64,000 nucleotides of DNA from Ferruginibacter paludis (GCF_030409685.1 NZ_JAUFQJ010000001.1:372001-436000); one strand, 5' to 3'. Counted from the first letter of the stretch, positions 35,329 to 43,267 are shown. The notes: a model not told the origin generated them from the letters alone. A program made the numbers and translations.

Positions 35329-35871
35329 ATGTCAGCAACAAATACAATTCAACGTTGGCGGGAAATGCAGGGCTTATTCGGGGTAGAATATTTTTTATTT
35401 GAAGAAGATTTTGTTGAAGCCAATGTGCGTTGCATACCTATGGTCGTTCGGTTTAAATTGGATGCCGTAGGCATTAAACTGCCATTGGAATTGTGGTGTA
35501 AGTTTTCTGTTAAAGAAAGAAAAACATTGGCAGTGCTGCATTGTAAAACGCCTGTTGAAAAGGAACGGTATCATTGTTATTTAAACGGCCTGGTGAATAT
35601 ATACAGTGGTACGGATGCAAAGCCATTGGCAATCAATCCGGCTCCGTTATGGGCTAACCTTGAAAATGTACCGGAAGGATTACAACAAAAAGCCGCCGAA
35701 TTTAACTGGTTTATTTCTGTGAAAAAATGGGGCGGCTTAAGCAACCTGCAACGTTTTGCCTTGCTGAAATTATTTAGTCCGGGGCATGAGAATAGAAATT
35801 TTCCAAAGGCGATGAAAGAGTTTGGTTTAGCAATCGGGTTTACTGATTTGGAGAGCAGGGGTGATAAATGA
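35329..35871 (+). CDS. Nitrate-reductase-associated protein
   Basis: A 180-residue soluble protein. The block FVEANVRCIPMVVRFKLDAVGIKLPLELW followed by F...ERK matches my recollection of a conserved hypothetical family found next to nitrate reductase in cyanobacteria (nitr_red_assoc). No biochemical function is known to me. Position between the nitrate reductase and the rubredoxin fusion supports a role in maturation or electron supply of the reductase. Confidence 0.78.
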   Translation: MSATNTIQRWREMQGLFGVEYFLFEEDFVEANVRCIPMVVRFKLDAVGIKLPLELWCKFSVKERKTLAVLHCKTPVEKERYHCYLNGLVNIYSGTDAKPLAINPAPLWANLENVPEGLQQKAAEFNWFISVKKWGGLSNLQRFALLKLFSPGHENRNFPKAMKEFGLAIGFTDLESRGDK

Positions 35872-35926
35872 ATATGGTAGCAATTTGAAGGGATGTTGCC
35901 CAAAGCTTAAAAAGTATAAGTGAGTG

Positions 35927-35945
35927 ACACAAGAATGACGCTATG
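35927..35945 (+). repeat. GCGACGC-type dispersed repeat, diverged copy 4
   Basis: ACACAAGAATGACGCTATG is a diverged member in the spacer before the rubredoxin-fusion gene. Confidence 0.4.
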
Positions 35946-35976
35946 AAAAGCTATAGCTGGTAACAAAAAGAGAAAA

Positions 35977-37470
35977 ATGAAAAATTCATTTACCATAAAA
36001 ATAAATTTTACCGGGGGCATTATTTCTCCGGGTGATTTGATGCATATCCTTGATGCTGCTGCTTTATCGGGCATTAAGCAAGTTAGCTTCGGATTGCGGC
36101 AACAATTATTTATTGAAGTAGCGAATGAAAAATATAATAAACTGGCTGAAACCCTGAAGGGGAAAGATATTGCCTTTGAGGTAGATACCGATCAGCATCC
36201 CAACATTGTAAGTTCGTATCCGGCTGAAGAAATATTTATTACCAAAACATGGTTGAGCGAAGGAGTGTACAAGGATATTTTTGACGCCTTTGATTATGTA
36301 CCAGCATTAAAAGTAAATATAAGCGACAGTAAGCAAAGTTTCACCCCGATGCTTACCGGCAACATCAATTGGGTGGCAAGTGACAGCCTGCATTTCTGGC
36401 ATTTGTTTATCCGCTTTCCTAAAACTAATGCCATTTACGAATGGCCGGATATTGTATATACCAACGACATTGCGGTGCTTACCAAACATATTGAAACGGT
36501 TATTAAAAACAGCGATAAACAATTTTATGATGCGCCTGAACCCGATGGCACTTTGTTGTACAGCATCGTTATGCAACAGCAACAATACAACGTAAAAGCA
36601 GCAGAAACCAAAGTTGTTTTTCCGCCGTTTATGCTGCCTTATTATGAAGGGTTTAACCGGGTGAATAACCGCTACTGGCTGGGTATTTACCGCAGGGATG
36701 AAAAGTTTTCTGTAGCGTTTTTACAGCAGGTCTGCTCGCTTTGCCTGGTTACTAAAATTGGCCAGTTATGTTCTACACCCTGGAAGACCATTATCATAAA
36801 AGGCATTGAAGAAAAGGATCGCAATTTGTGGGATGCCGTGCTGGGTAAACACCAGATCAATGTCCGTCATGCGGCCAACGAATTAAATTTCCAGGTAGAA
36901 GATGATTGCAAAGAAGGCCTGGCGTTAAAGAACTTTTTGATAAAACATTTGCAGCAGGATGATACCCGCACGTTTGGTATTTGCATCGGTATTAAAACCC
37001 GCCGCAAAAGTGAAGTGTTCAGTAGCATACTGGTAAAAAAGAAACCCTTGTTTACCGTCGGCGGGGTTGATTTTTTCAGTCGCTATGATATTTTATGCGC
37101 CAAGGATTTTAACCCCAATGAAAGAACCGGAAAAATATTCAGCAGCAATAATTATAAGTGGATGTTGCCCGAACAATTGCGTCGTGCCATCATTGGTTTT
37201 TATGCGCATAAGGAAAATGGACAACAAACAGTGAGTATAAAAAAGCCGAAAAAAGAGGCGCCGCTGAAAGAGGAAATACCTGTTTGGATACACCAGTGTA
37301 CCCAATGTTTTACAGTGTATGATGCTTTAGTTGGTGAACCGGAAAATGATATTGCAGCAGGCACGTTATTTGAAAATTTACCGGAGCAATATTGCTGTCC
37401 TTTGTGCGAAGCGCCGAAGGAAATGTTTACCCCAATCAACAAATTGTCGCTTGTGTTTAAGGAAGCATAA
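35977..37470 (+). CDS. Rubredoxin fused to nitrite/sulfite-reductase-like ferredoxin domains
   Basis: A 497-residue protein. The N-terminal part (FTIKINFTGGIISPGDLMHILDAA...GLRQQLFIEV) looks like the ferredoxin-like half-domain of siroheme nitrite/sulfite reductases, and a second such segment is seen near residues 215-285 (GQLCSTPWKTIIIKGI). The cluster-binding pattern C-x5-C/C-x3-C is absent, so it should not bind siroheme-linked [4Fe-4S]. The C-terminus is a rubredoxin: Cys441-x2-Cys444 and Cys474-x2-Cys477. It probably carries electrons or assists the nitrate/nitrite reductases encoded upstream. The exact role is not known. It meets mobA tail to tail with no gap. Confidence 0.75.
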   Translation: MKNSFTIKINFTGGIISPGDLMHILDAAALSGIKQVSFGLRQQLFIEVANEKYNKLAETLKGKDIAFEVDTDQHPNIVSSYPAEEIFITKTWLSEGVYKDIFDAFDYVPALKVNISDSKQSFTPMLTGNINWVASDSLHFWHLFIRFPKTNAIYEWPDIVYTNDIAVLTKHIETVIKNSDKQFYDAPEPDGTLLYSIVMQQQQYNVKAAETKVVFPPFMLPYYEGFNRVNNRYWLGIYRRDEKFSVAFLQQVCSLCLVTKIGQLCSTPWKTIIIKGIEEKDRNLWDAVLGKHQINVRHAANELNFQVEDDCKEGLALKNFLIKHLQQDDTRTFGICIGIKTRRKSEVFSSILVKKKPLFTVGGVDFFSRYDILCAKDFNPNERTGKIFSSNNYKWMLPEQLRRAIIGFYAHKENGQQTVSIKKPKKEAPLKEEIPVWIHQCTQCFTVYDALVGEPENDIAAGTLFENLPEQYCCPLCEAPKEMFTPINKLSLVFKEA

Positions 37471-38058
37471 TCAGGCGCCGTTTAAACCGGCATGTGCATT
37501 CACATTGGTAAAATATTTTTTTTGTTCTGTTGTAATTGATACAAAACACACGTTTAAATTGTCAATCATACTTTTCATACTGTGCCTTTTTAAAAGGCCT
37601 TTTTTATGCATGTCTGCAATGGCCGATAGACCTTTGGCGCAGTAAATTGCGCAGAGCGGTTCAGGCTCATCCTCGTTGGTAAAAACAAAAGCGTCATAGG
37701 CATCAGTTTCCAGGTATTTGTTGTACAACTCAGTCAGCACGCTGGTTTCCATCAATGGCATGTCGCAGGCCAGCACAAAAAAATTTTGCACCGGGTATTG
37801 TAAATGTGCACTCAATACGCCCAGTAAAGGGCCGTGTATTTCCAATTTTTCGTTGTCTGTCATAATGGGTGTACCCACAAACGCCGAAGCGTAGCTGGCA
37901 TATTGCAACCTGTTTACAACAAGCGAAACTGGTATTTGCAAAGCTGCCATTTTATTGATAGCGTTCTGTGCCCATAGCTGTCCCTCGCTGTTAACAAGCA
38001 GGCCTTTATCGCTGCCCATACGGGAGCTTTGGCCACCGCATAAAATAATTCCAACCAT
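37471..38058 (-). CDS. mobA: Molybdenum cofactor guanylyltransferase
   Basis: A 195-residue nucleotidyltransferase with the N-terminal signature ILCGGQSSRMGSDKG and the catalytic region FFVLACDMPLM. It attaches GMP to molybdopterin to give the bis-MGD form used by DMSO-reductase-family enzymes, which matches the nitrate reductase encoded nearby. The stop codons of mobA and the rubredoxin fusion are adjacent. Confidence 0.9.
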   Translation of the reverse strand: MVGIILCGGQSSRMGSDKGLLVNSEGQLWAQNAINKMAALQIPVSLVVNRLQYASYASAFVGTPIMTDNEKLEIHGPLLGVLSAHLQYPVQNFFVLACDMPLMETSVLTELYNKYLETDAYDAFVFTNEDEPEPLCAIYCAKGLSAIADMHKKGLLKRHSMKSMIDNLNVCFVSITTEQKKYFTNVNAHAGLNGA

Positions 38059-38068
38059 ACAATAAATT

Positions 38069-38347
38069 TTAATGTTTATCAGAATGGCCCAGGTTCTTAT
38101 CAGGGTTTACAACGTCTCTTACTAATTGTTTTAATTCTTTAATTTCCGGGAAGCCGCCAAAAACTTTACGGTCAAAAATAGTATTGCCATTAATGCACAC
38201 AATGTAACGTCCTCCCACTTCGCTGGGTTGCAGGGTTACTGATTGTATGTCGCCTTCAAATGTGGTTAACAGTTCCTGCGCCATGTACGCGGCTCTTAAC
38301 AGCCAATGGCATTTGGGACAATATTCTATGGTGATGGCGGGTTTCAT
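38069..38347 (-). CDS. SelW/Rdx-type thioredoxin-fold protein
   Basis: From the ATG at 38347 (MKPAITIEYCPKCHW) the product is 92 residues with a CxxC motif at 10-13 and the conserved GGRYIV...GGFPEIKELKQLVRD region of the SelT/SelW/SelH (Rdx) family. These are small redox proteins of uncertain function. The frame extends to 38410, but the extra 21 residues have no similarity to the family. It is 10 bp upstream of mobA and probably cotranscribed with it. Confidence 0.82.
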   Translation of the reverse strand: MKPAITIEYCPKCHWLLRAAYMAQELLTTFEGDIQSVTLQPSEVGGRYIVCINGNTIFDRKVFGGFPEIKELKQLVRDVVNPDKNLGHSDKH

Positions 38348-38566
38348 GCTTGTCTGGATTTTAATACTCAAATGTACAGGAATAATACAATTTTGTAACA
38401 GGCTAATCACCCTGATTTGACTTCAGTGGCGACGCTCCGTTCAACAATTTCAGCCATGTGGAACCATGGCCTCCATTTTGAAACGTATTGAAGTAATGAA
38501 AATTCATCGGACAATGGTGCTAAAAGGCTTTTGGCAAAACAACCAATCACAGCAGGCGTAATAGCA

Positions 38567-39997
38567 TCAGTTTTTAAACAGCGCCTCCATAGTAATTTCT
38601 TTTTGTATCTGCCCGGTATAACTATCGCTGTTTTTTACGCCGTTGGTGGTCACCATCGTTAAAAATAAAGCCTTCCGGGTGTTGGTTCGTTCGCGGAATA
38701 TTTTTACTTTATTATCCAGTTCCCGGCTGTATGCTTTTGTAATGATATAGGTGTTGATGGAAAATTTAATTTCACAAATATTGATGCAGTTGTCGTGCCG
38801 GTCAATCAGTAAATCTATTTGGGCACCTTGTTCATCTTTGTCCCCTTTGTAGCGCCAGGCGGATATTTCCGTATGCACGCCTTCAATACCCAGTGCTTTT
38901 TTAATCTGCGGCGTATGCTTTATACAAATGCTTTCAAACGCATTGCCACTCCAGCTTTGCCAGGATGTACCTGTTGAAAATCGGGTCCATGTACCAGTGC
39001 CTTTGAACTTGCTGTGCTCTATAAATTTTAAATAGAAGTGTGCATACTCATCAGTCAGCCTGTAAATACTTTCTTTGGCTGTTTTGTCAAAAGGAATATA
39101 CGGCGTAATAAAACCTGACTGGGTAAGCTCTTCCAGCAATTGAGTAGTACCGCCGCCTGAAGTTAATTTACAGGCTTTAATAAGTTCATTCCGGGTAAGA
39201 CCCGTTCCTTTTTTTGCAAGAGCCCTTATTACCAGGATATGGTATTGAGCGCCATCAAAAAGCGAAGCAAAAAGATTTTTAAATTCTTCATGCAGTAAAC
39301 CGTCTTTGCTAAAACAGGTTCTGTCAATTGCCTGGATGGCGCTTTCTCCTTTTTCGATTTCTTTCAGGTAATGTGGTATGCCGCCCATCACCATATAAAT
39401 TTGCAATACCTGGTATTGATCCAGGTTTATTTTTCTTTCATTTAAGTACAAGGCGGTTTCGTGTAAAGTAAAGGGCAGCAATCTTAATTTTCGGGTAACC
39501 CTGTTATGTAACCCGCCCCTGTTGTTAATTACTTTTTGTATCATCCAGGCTGCTGCTGAGCCACAAAGTATTACCACCAAATTCTTTTGACGGGAAGCCC
39601 AGGTATTCCAGAAATTTTCAAACGCCTGTAAAAAACCGGAGCGGGGCGTACCTATCCATGGAAACTCATCAAAGAAAATTACGGTTCTTTGTTTTTTTAT
39701 AAGGGGCTTCAGGTAATCTTCCAGCATACTTAATGCGCTTATCCAGCTGGTTGGCCTGGTTGTTTTAAGTTTTCTTGCTTTTGATAAGGCCAGGGTAAAA
39801 TTTTCAAGTTGCTGATCAAAGGAAGCATTGTGTATGCCGGAAAATTCAAAGGCCAGTTGCGCTGCAAATGTATTTCTTATAAGAAATGTTTTACCAACTC
39901 TGCGTCTTCCAAAAACAGCCACCAGCTCAGGTTCTGATGAATTCAATACCTTGTTTAAAAATGTCAGTTCTTCTTTTCGCCCTATGATGTTTGCCAT
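38567..39997 (-). CDS. AAA-type ATPase with DUF234 C-terminus
   Basis: A 476-residue protein of the archaeal-type ATPase group. Walker A is GRRRVGKTF at 30-38, Walker B is VIFFDEFPWI, and a winged-helix-like middle part is followed by a nuclease-like C-terminus (GAQIDLLIDR...NICEIKFS, the DUF234 pattern). Members are widespread and mobile in Bacteroidota; their function is not established. The gene is alone, and its upstream region has two 52-bp direct repeats. Confidence 0.85.
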   Translation of the reverse strand: MANIIGRKEELTFLNKVLNSSEPELVAVFGRRRVGKTFLIRNTFAAQLAFEFSGIHNASFDQQLENFTLALSKARKLKTTRPTSWISALSMLEDYLKPLIKKQRTVIFFDEFPWIGTPRSGFLQAFENFWNTWASRQKNLVVILCGSAAAWMIQKVINNRGGLHNRVTRKLRLLPFTLHETALYLNERKINLDQYQVLQIYMVMGGIPHYLKEIEKGESAIQAIDRTCFSKDGLLHEEFKNLFASLFDGAQYHILVIRALAKKGTGLTRNELIKACKLTSGGGTTQLLEELTQSGFITPYIPFDKTAKESIYRLTDEYAHFYLKFIEHSKFKGTGTWTRFSTGTSWQSWSGNAFESICIKHTPQIKKALGIEGVHTEISAWRYKGDKDEQGAQIDLLIDRHDNCINICEIKFSINTYIITKAYSRELDNKVKIFRERTNTRKALFLTMVTTNGVKNSDSYTGQIQKEITMEALFKN

Positions 39998-40050
39998 TGT
40001 TATTTTTATTTAAGCTGTATTACCACGGCATAAACTGTTAACCTTTAAAA

Positions 40051-40157
40051 TTATATCTTGCCAAATGTACAAATAAAAGTACAGTTTTGGCGAACTATAA
40101 AATTATTATACTTTGCCAAATGTGCTATTTAAACACCAGTTTTGGCGAACTATAAAA
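40051..40157. repeat. Two 52-bp direct repeats upstream of the ATPase gene
   Basis: Copies at 40051-40102 and 40106-40157 align without gaps, separated by 3 bp. Each has TTGCCAAATGT at the left and CAGTTTTGGCGAACTATAAA at the right, whose TTGCCAAA/TTTTGGCGAA parts are inverted relative to each other. The positions suggest paired operator boxes; a mobile-element end is the alternative. Confidence 0.75.
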
Positions 40158-40363
40158 ATAGTATAATCAAGATCTTGCTATCAGTAAATTCTTAAATCTT
40201 TATACTGCAATACAGTACTATTAGAGAAACGGGTCTTACTATGGGCTGTAAAAACACTTGCTATGGTGTAATAATTCAAGTTGGCCTGCTTACGACTATT
40301 GAATACATATTCCCGATTGCTTTTTTTATTTGTAATTAAAGAGATAATCCCCAACTTTGAAAT

Positions 40364-41203
40364 ATGTACACCATCAGCCAACTTTTTATTTACCCGGTTA
40401 AGTCGCTCGGCGGTATTGAAATCACCGGAGCTCAATTAACTGACAGGGGATTTCAATTCGACCGCAGGTGGATGCTGGTGGATGTCAACAACCAATTTTT
40501 AACGCAGCGGGAACATCCGGAAATGTGTTTGTTGCAAACAGCTATTCAGGACAATGAATTAATTGTTTATCATAAAAATAATCCCGCAGATAATATTCAG
40601 ATACCGCTACAACCATTACCTGGCGTGGCAACAATTAAAGTGCAGGTGTGGGATGACGAATGCAGTGCTCAATTGGTAAGCGAAGCAGCAGATGCCTGGT
40701 TTTCTGCCAAATTATCAATACCCTGCAGGTTAGTATACATGCCCGATAGTGAAAAAAGAAAAGTCGACCCTGAATATGCCAGTGAAAATGATATTACCAG
40801 TTTTTCTGACGGTTATCCCTTGCTGATTATCGGACAGGCATCCATGGATGATCTCAACAGCCGCCTGGCAGAACCTTTGTCCATCAATCGTTTCAGGCCA
40901 AATATTGTTTTTTCCGGAGGAAATGCCTTTGATGAAGATACAATGGAACATGTACGAATAAACAGCATTAATTTATATGGTGTGAAATTATGCGCCCGCT
41001 GCACCATTACAACAATTAACCAGGCAACTGCCGAAAGGGCAAAAGAGCCATTGAAGGCACTTGCCGCTTACAGAATGAAAAATAGCAAGATATACTTTGG
41101 CCAAAATATACTGCATAAACAAACAGGCGCTCTGAAAGTGGGAGATGCAATTGAGATAATCAGTAAAAAAGTGCCTTTTGCTTTTATACCGTCAGCGCAA
41201 TAA
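40364..41203 (+). CDS. MOSC-domain protein (YcbX-like)
   Basis: A 279-residue protein with an N-terminal MOSC beta-barrel domain (ISQLFIYPVKSLGGIEI...FDRRWMLVD) and a C-terminal MOSC domain containing the conserved cysteine region GVKLCARCTITTINQ. MOSC proteins bind molybdenum cofactor or handle sulfur for it; E. coli YcbX reduces N-hydroxylated compounds. Neighbours fit molybdenum and sulfur metabolism. No precise substrate can be given. Confidence 0.85.
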   Translation: MYTISQLFIYPVKSLGGIEITGAQLTDRGFQFDRRWMLVDVNNQFLTQREHPEMCLLQTAIQDNELIVYHKNNPADNIQIPLQPLPGVATIKVQVWDDECSAQLVSEAADAWFSAKLSIPCRLVYMPDSEKRKVDPEYASENDITSFSDGYPLLIIGQASMDDLNSRLAEPLSINRFRPNIVFSGGNAFDEDTMEHVRINSINLYGVKLCARCTITTINQATAERAKEPLKALAAYRMKNSKIYFGQNILHKQTGALKVGDAIEIISKKVPFAFIPSAQ

Positions 41204-41293
41204 ATCTCTCTGGTAATTAAGGCTTCAAATTTTAAATAATACAATATCAATAATTGACCGATAACACGGTGAAAGAAAAAAAGATATGCAATA

Positions 41294-41312
41294 GTCTACT
41301 AATTTAGTGGAG
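41294..41312. promoter_or_regulatory. 19-bp GTC...GAG site at the siroheme synthase promoter
   Basis: GTCTACTAATTTAGTGGAG: half-sites GTCTACTAA and CTCCACTAA match at 7 of 9 positions. It covers the place where the -33 element of the promoter at 41320 should be. Confidence 0.6.
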
Positions 41313-41319
41313 ATATCCA

Positions 41320-41327
41320 TATATTTG
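41320..41327 (+). promoter_or_regulatory. Promoter of the siroheme synthase gene
   Basis: TATATTTG, an exact TAnnTTTG match, ends 6 bp before the ATG at 41334. Transcription would begin at or very near the start codon. Confidence 0.65.
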
Positions 41328-41333
41328 CAGCCG

Positions 41334-41933
41334 ATGGTAAATAATATCTCACCTGCTCAAAATGAGCTTTTTCCGGTTTTTTTAAAATTAAAGCAATTGC
41401 GTCTGCTGATAGTGGGCGGCGGCTATGTTGGAATGGAAAAATTGCAGGCCGTGTTGGCCAATTCACCTGCCGCGGTTATTACGTTGGTGGCCAGCGAAAT
41501 AAGTGGGGAAATAAAAGAATTGGTCAAAGAATACCCGGGTGTAACGCTGGCGGAAAAGCCTTACCAACTAAGTGATTTCGACAATATTGACATTGCGATA
41601 GCGGCGATTAATGACCCTGTAGTAAGCGGGCAGGTAGCAGCGGATGCGAAGTTGAAAGGCATCCTGATAAACGTGGCTGATAAGCCGGATCTGTGCGATT
41701 TTTACCTGGGATCGGTGGTGCAAAAGGGAAACCTTAAGGTTGCTATCAGTACCAACGGCAAGTCTCCCACTATCGCTAAACGTGTTAAAGAAATGTTGAA
41801 TGAAACACTGCCGGATGAGCTTGATAGTTTATTGGATAATATGCAGGCCATACGCAATAAAATGACAGGTGATTTTACCGACAAAGTGAGACAGCTGAAT
41901 GAAATCACCAAAAATCTTTCCCAAAATAAATAA
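41334..41933 (+). CDS. cysG: Precorrin-2 dehydrogenase / sirohydrochlorin ferrochelatase (Met8-like)
   Basis: A 199-residue protein resembling the N-terminal half of CysG and yeast Met8: NAD-binding LRLLIVGGGYVGMEKL, then VNVADKPDLCDFYLGSVVQKGNLKVAISTNGKSP. It oxidises precorrin-2 and inserts iron to complete siroheme, complementing the separate SUMT at 19904. The ATG at 41334 is preferred over the in-frame GTG at 41307, which lies in the promoter and operator. The message may be leaderless. The next gene starts 1 bp after the stop. Confidence 0.92.
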   Translation: MVNNISPAQNELFPVFLKLKQLRLLIVGGGYVGMEKLQAVLANSPAAVITLVASEISGEIKELVKEYPGVTLAEKPYQLSDFDNIDIAIAAINDPVVSGQVAADAKLKGILINVADKPDLCDFYLGSVVQKGNLKVAISTNGKSPTIAKRVKEMLNETLPDELDSLLDNMQAIRNKMTGDFTDKVRQLNEITKNLSQNK

Positions 41934-41934
41934 C

Positions 41935-42900
41935 ATGTCGAATAATACACCCGAAGAAATAATAGAAGAAATTACGCATTCGCATGACGTGGTGATCACC
42001 CAACAGGAACTCAATTCTTCCAGGAGAAAAGTCGTTAGTAAATACATTGTTGCAATCGCTTTTGTTTTACTGGTTATTTTATTCTCCTATTTTTTTCTAT
42101 CTGCTGAAGAGCTTACTTTATTACAGGCTACCCTGAACAAGGACAACCATTTATTTTACTGGATGCTGCTCATTGGTTTTGGCGCTGAAATCGTTGCCGG
42201 CTCTATGGGGATGGGATATGGTGTTATCTGCACATCCTTATTATTAATAATGAATGTGCCTCCGCCGGTAGTAAGTGCGAGCATTCACTCGGCAGAAGCT
42301 TTTACGAGTGCTGCAGGAACCATAAGTCACTGGCAACTCGGAAACATTAATAAAAAACTGGCGAAGGCTTTGGCTTTACCAGCTATTATTGGAGCGGTAG
42401 CAGGAGCATTACTGCTAACCTATGTAGGAGAAAGATATGCGAAGATTACCAAGCCATTTATTGCAGCTTATACCATCTATTTAGGTATAAAAATTTTACA
42501 AAATGCATTTAAAAAGAAAACGGTTAATCAGCAAAAGAAAAAAAGCAATATCACTGTACTGGGTTTAATAGGCGGCTTTATAGATTCATTTGGTGGCGGT
42601 GGCTGGGGGCCATTGGTTACAGGCACTTTTATAAAAAACGGCCATACACCGAGGTTTGTAATTGGCAGCTCCACCTTTGCTAAATGTATCCTCACTGTGG
42701 CCAGTGCCACTACTTTTATTTTCACTATCGGCATTCAGCACTGGAATGTAGTGGCCGGATTATTGATCGGGGGTATTGTTACAGCTCCTTTTTCTGCCAT
42801 GCTTACTGCTAAACTACCCACCAAAAAAATGTTTGTTGTTGTGGGCGTAGTGGTAATCATTTGCGGATTAATTACCATCGGCAGAGCTGTGTTTTTGTAG
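41935..42900 (+). CDS. TauE/SafE-type (TSUP) membrane transporter
   Basis: A 321-residue integral membrane protein from the ATG at 41935, with about eight helices and the family repeats GFGAEIVAGSMGMGYG and GGFIDSFGGGGWGP. TSUP members move sulfite, sulfonates, sulfate or related anions. Cotranscription with the siroheme synthase, and the sulfur-type operator in front, favour sulfate uptake or sulfite efflux; direction cannot be decided. No CysP/CysUWA sulfate importer is seen in the window. Confidence 0.85.
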   Translation: MSNNTPEEIIEEITHSHDVVITQQELNSSRRKVVSKYIVAIAFVLLVILFSYFFLSAEELTLLQATLNKDNHLFYWMLLIGFGAEIVAGSMGMGYGVICTSLLLIMNVPPPVVSASIHSAEAFTSAAGTISHWQLGNINKKLAKALALPAIIGAVAGALLLTYVGERYAKITKPFIAAYTIYLGIKILQNAFKKKTVNQQKKKSNITVLGLIGGFIDSFGGGGWGPLVTGTFIKNGHTPRFVIGSSTFAKCILTVASATTFIFTIGIQHWNVVAGLLIGGIVTAPFSAMLTAKLPTKKMFVVVGVVVIICGLITIGRAVFL

Positions 42901-42989
42901 TTCACTTATTCGCAGGAAATCAGCGGGAAATTTAATTTTTCTTCCTTGTAGCTTAAATTACTGATGAAAAAAATAATTCAAATCTTTAA

Positions 42990-43008
42990 GTCTATAAATT
43001 TGGTGGAC
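42990..43008. promoter_or_regulatory. 19-bp GTC...GAC site at the TonB-gene leader promoter
   Basis: GTCTATAAATTTGGTGGAC has the same outline as 41294-41312. It overlaps TTTG at 42999-43002, the probable -33 element of the promoter at 43024. Confidence 0.55.
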
Positions 43009-43023
43009 TAATAATAATCACGT

Positions 43024-43031
43024 TATCTTTG
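43024..43031 (+). promoter_or_regulatory. Promoter of the leader and TonB receptor transcript
   Basis: TATCTTTG matches TAnnTTTG and lies 21 bp after a TTTG -33 element. It precedes the short leader frame by about 25 bp and the receptor gene by about 290 bp. Confidence 0.65.
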
Positions 43032-43056
43032 TGTACAAATTAAAAGATACTCTTTC

Positions 43057-43131
43057 ATGAATAAGTTAGCAGGCACAAGATTCTCCGTCATAAGTAAGCG
43101 CCGATGTTGTACAGGATTAACTGTAAAATAG
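43057..43131 (+). CDS. Short leader peptide with RRCC motif upstream of the TonB receptor
   Basis: A 24-codon ATG frame, ending SKRRCCTGLTVK, placed 25 bp after a strong TAnnTTTG promoter and 186 bp before the receptor start. It contains adjacent cysteine codons preceded by four basic residues within five (KRR). A short translated leader in a long 5' region, together with the 19-bp sulfur-type sites at 42990 and 43157, suggests cysteine-responsive control. It is not a recognised family to me, and a chance frame of this size remains possible. Confidence 0.5.
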   Translation: MNKLAGTRFSVISKRRCCTGLTVK

Positions 43132-43156
43132 ATCCTCAAGTTTTTTTAAGTTATTA

Positions 43157-43175
43157 GTCTACTAAATTAGTAGAC
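43157..43175. promoter_or_regulatory. Perfect 19-bp palindrome in the TonB receptor leader
   Basis: GTCTACTAAATTAGTAGAC is a perfect inverted repeat around a central A, and the best member of the four-site set. Its ACTAAATTAGT core resembles sites of Rrf2-family regulators. As RNA it could also form a small stem, so it may act in the leader itself. Confidence 0.7.
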
Positions 43176-43245
43176 AAAATGATCTTACCCGCGACTATTT
43201 TAAACATTCTCTTTTTTAAAAGTTAACAGGTATTAATCACATTCT

Positions 43246-43267
43246 CATTCCCGGAGGGGGGTGGGTA
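43246..43267. repeat. GC-rich dispersed repeat, copy 6
   Basis: ATTCCCGGAGGGGGGTGGGT lies 50 bp before the receptor ATG. A GTG in the repeat opens the receptor frame but is not its likely start. Confidence 0.55.
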
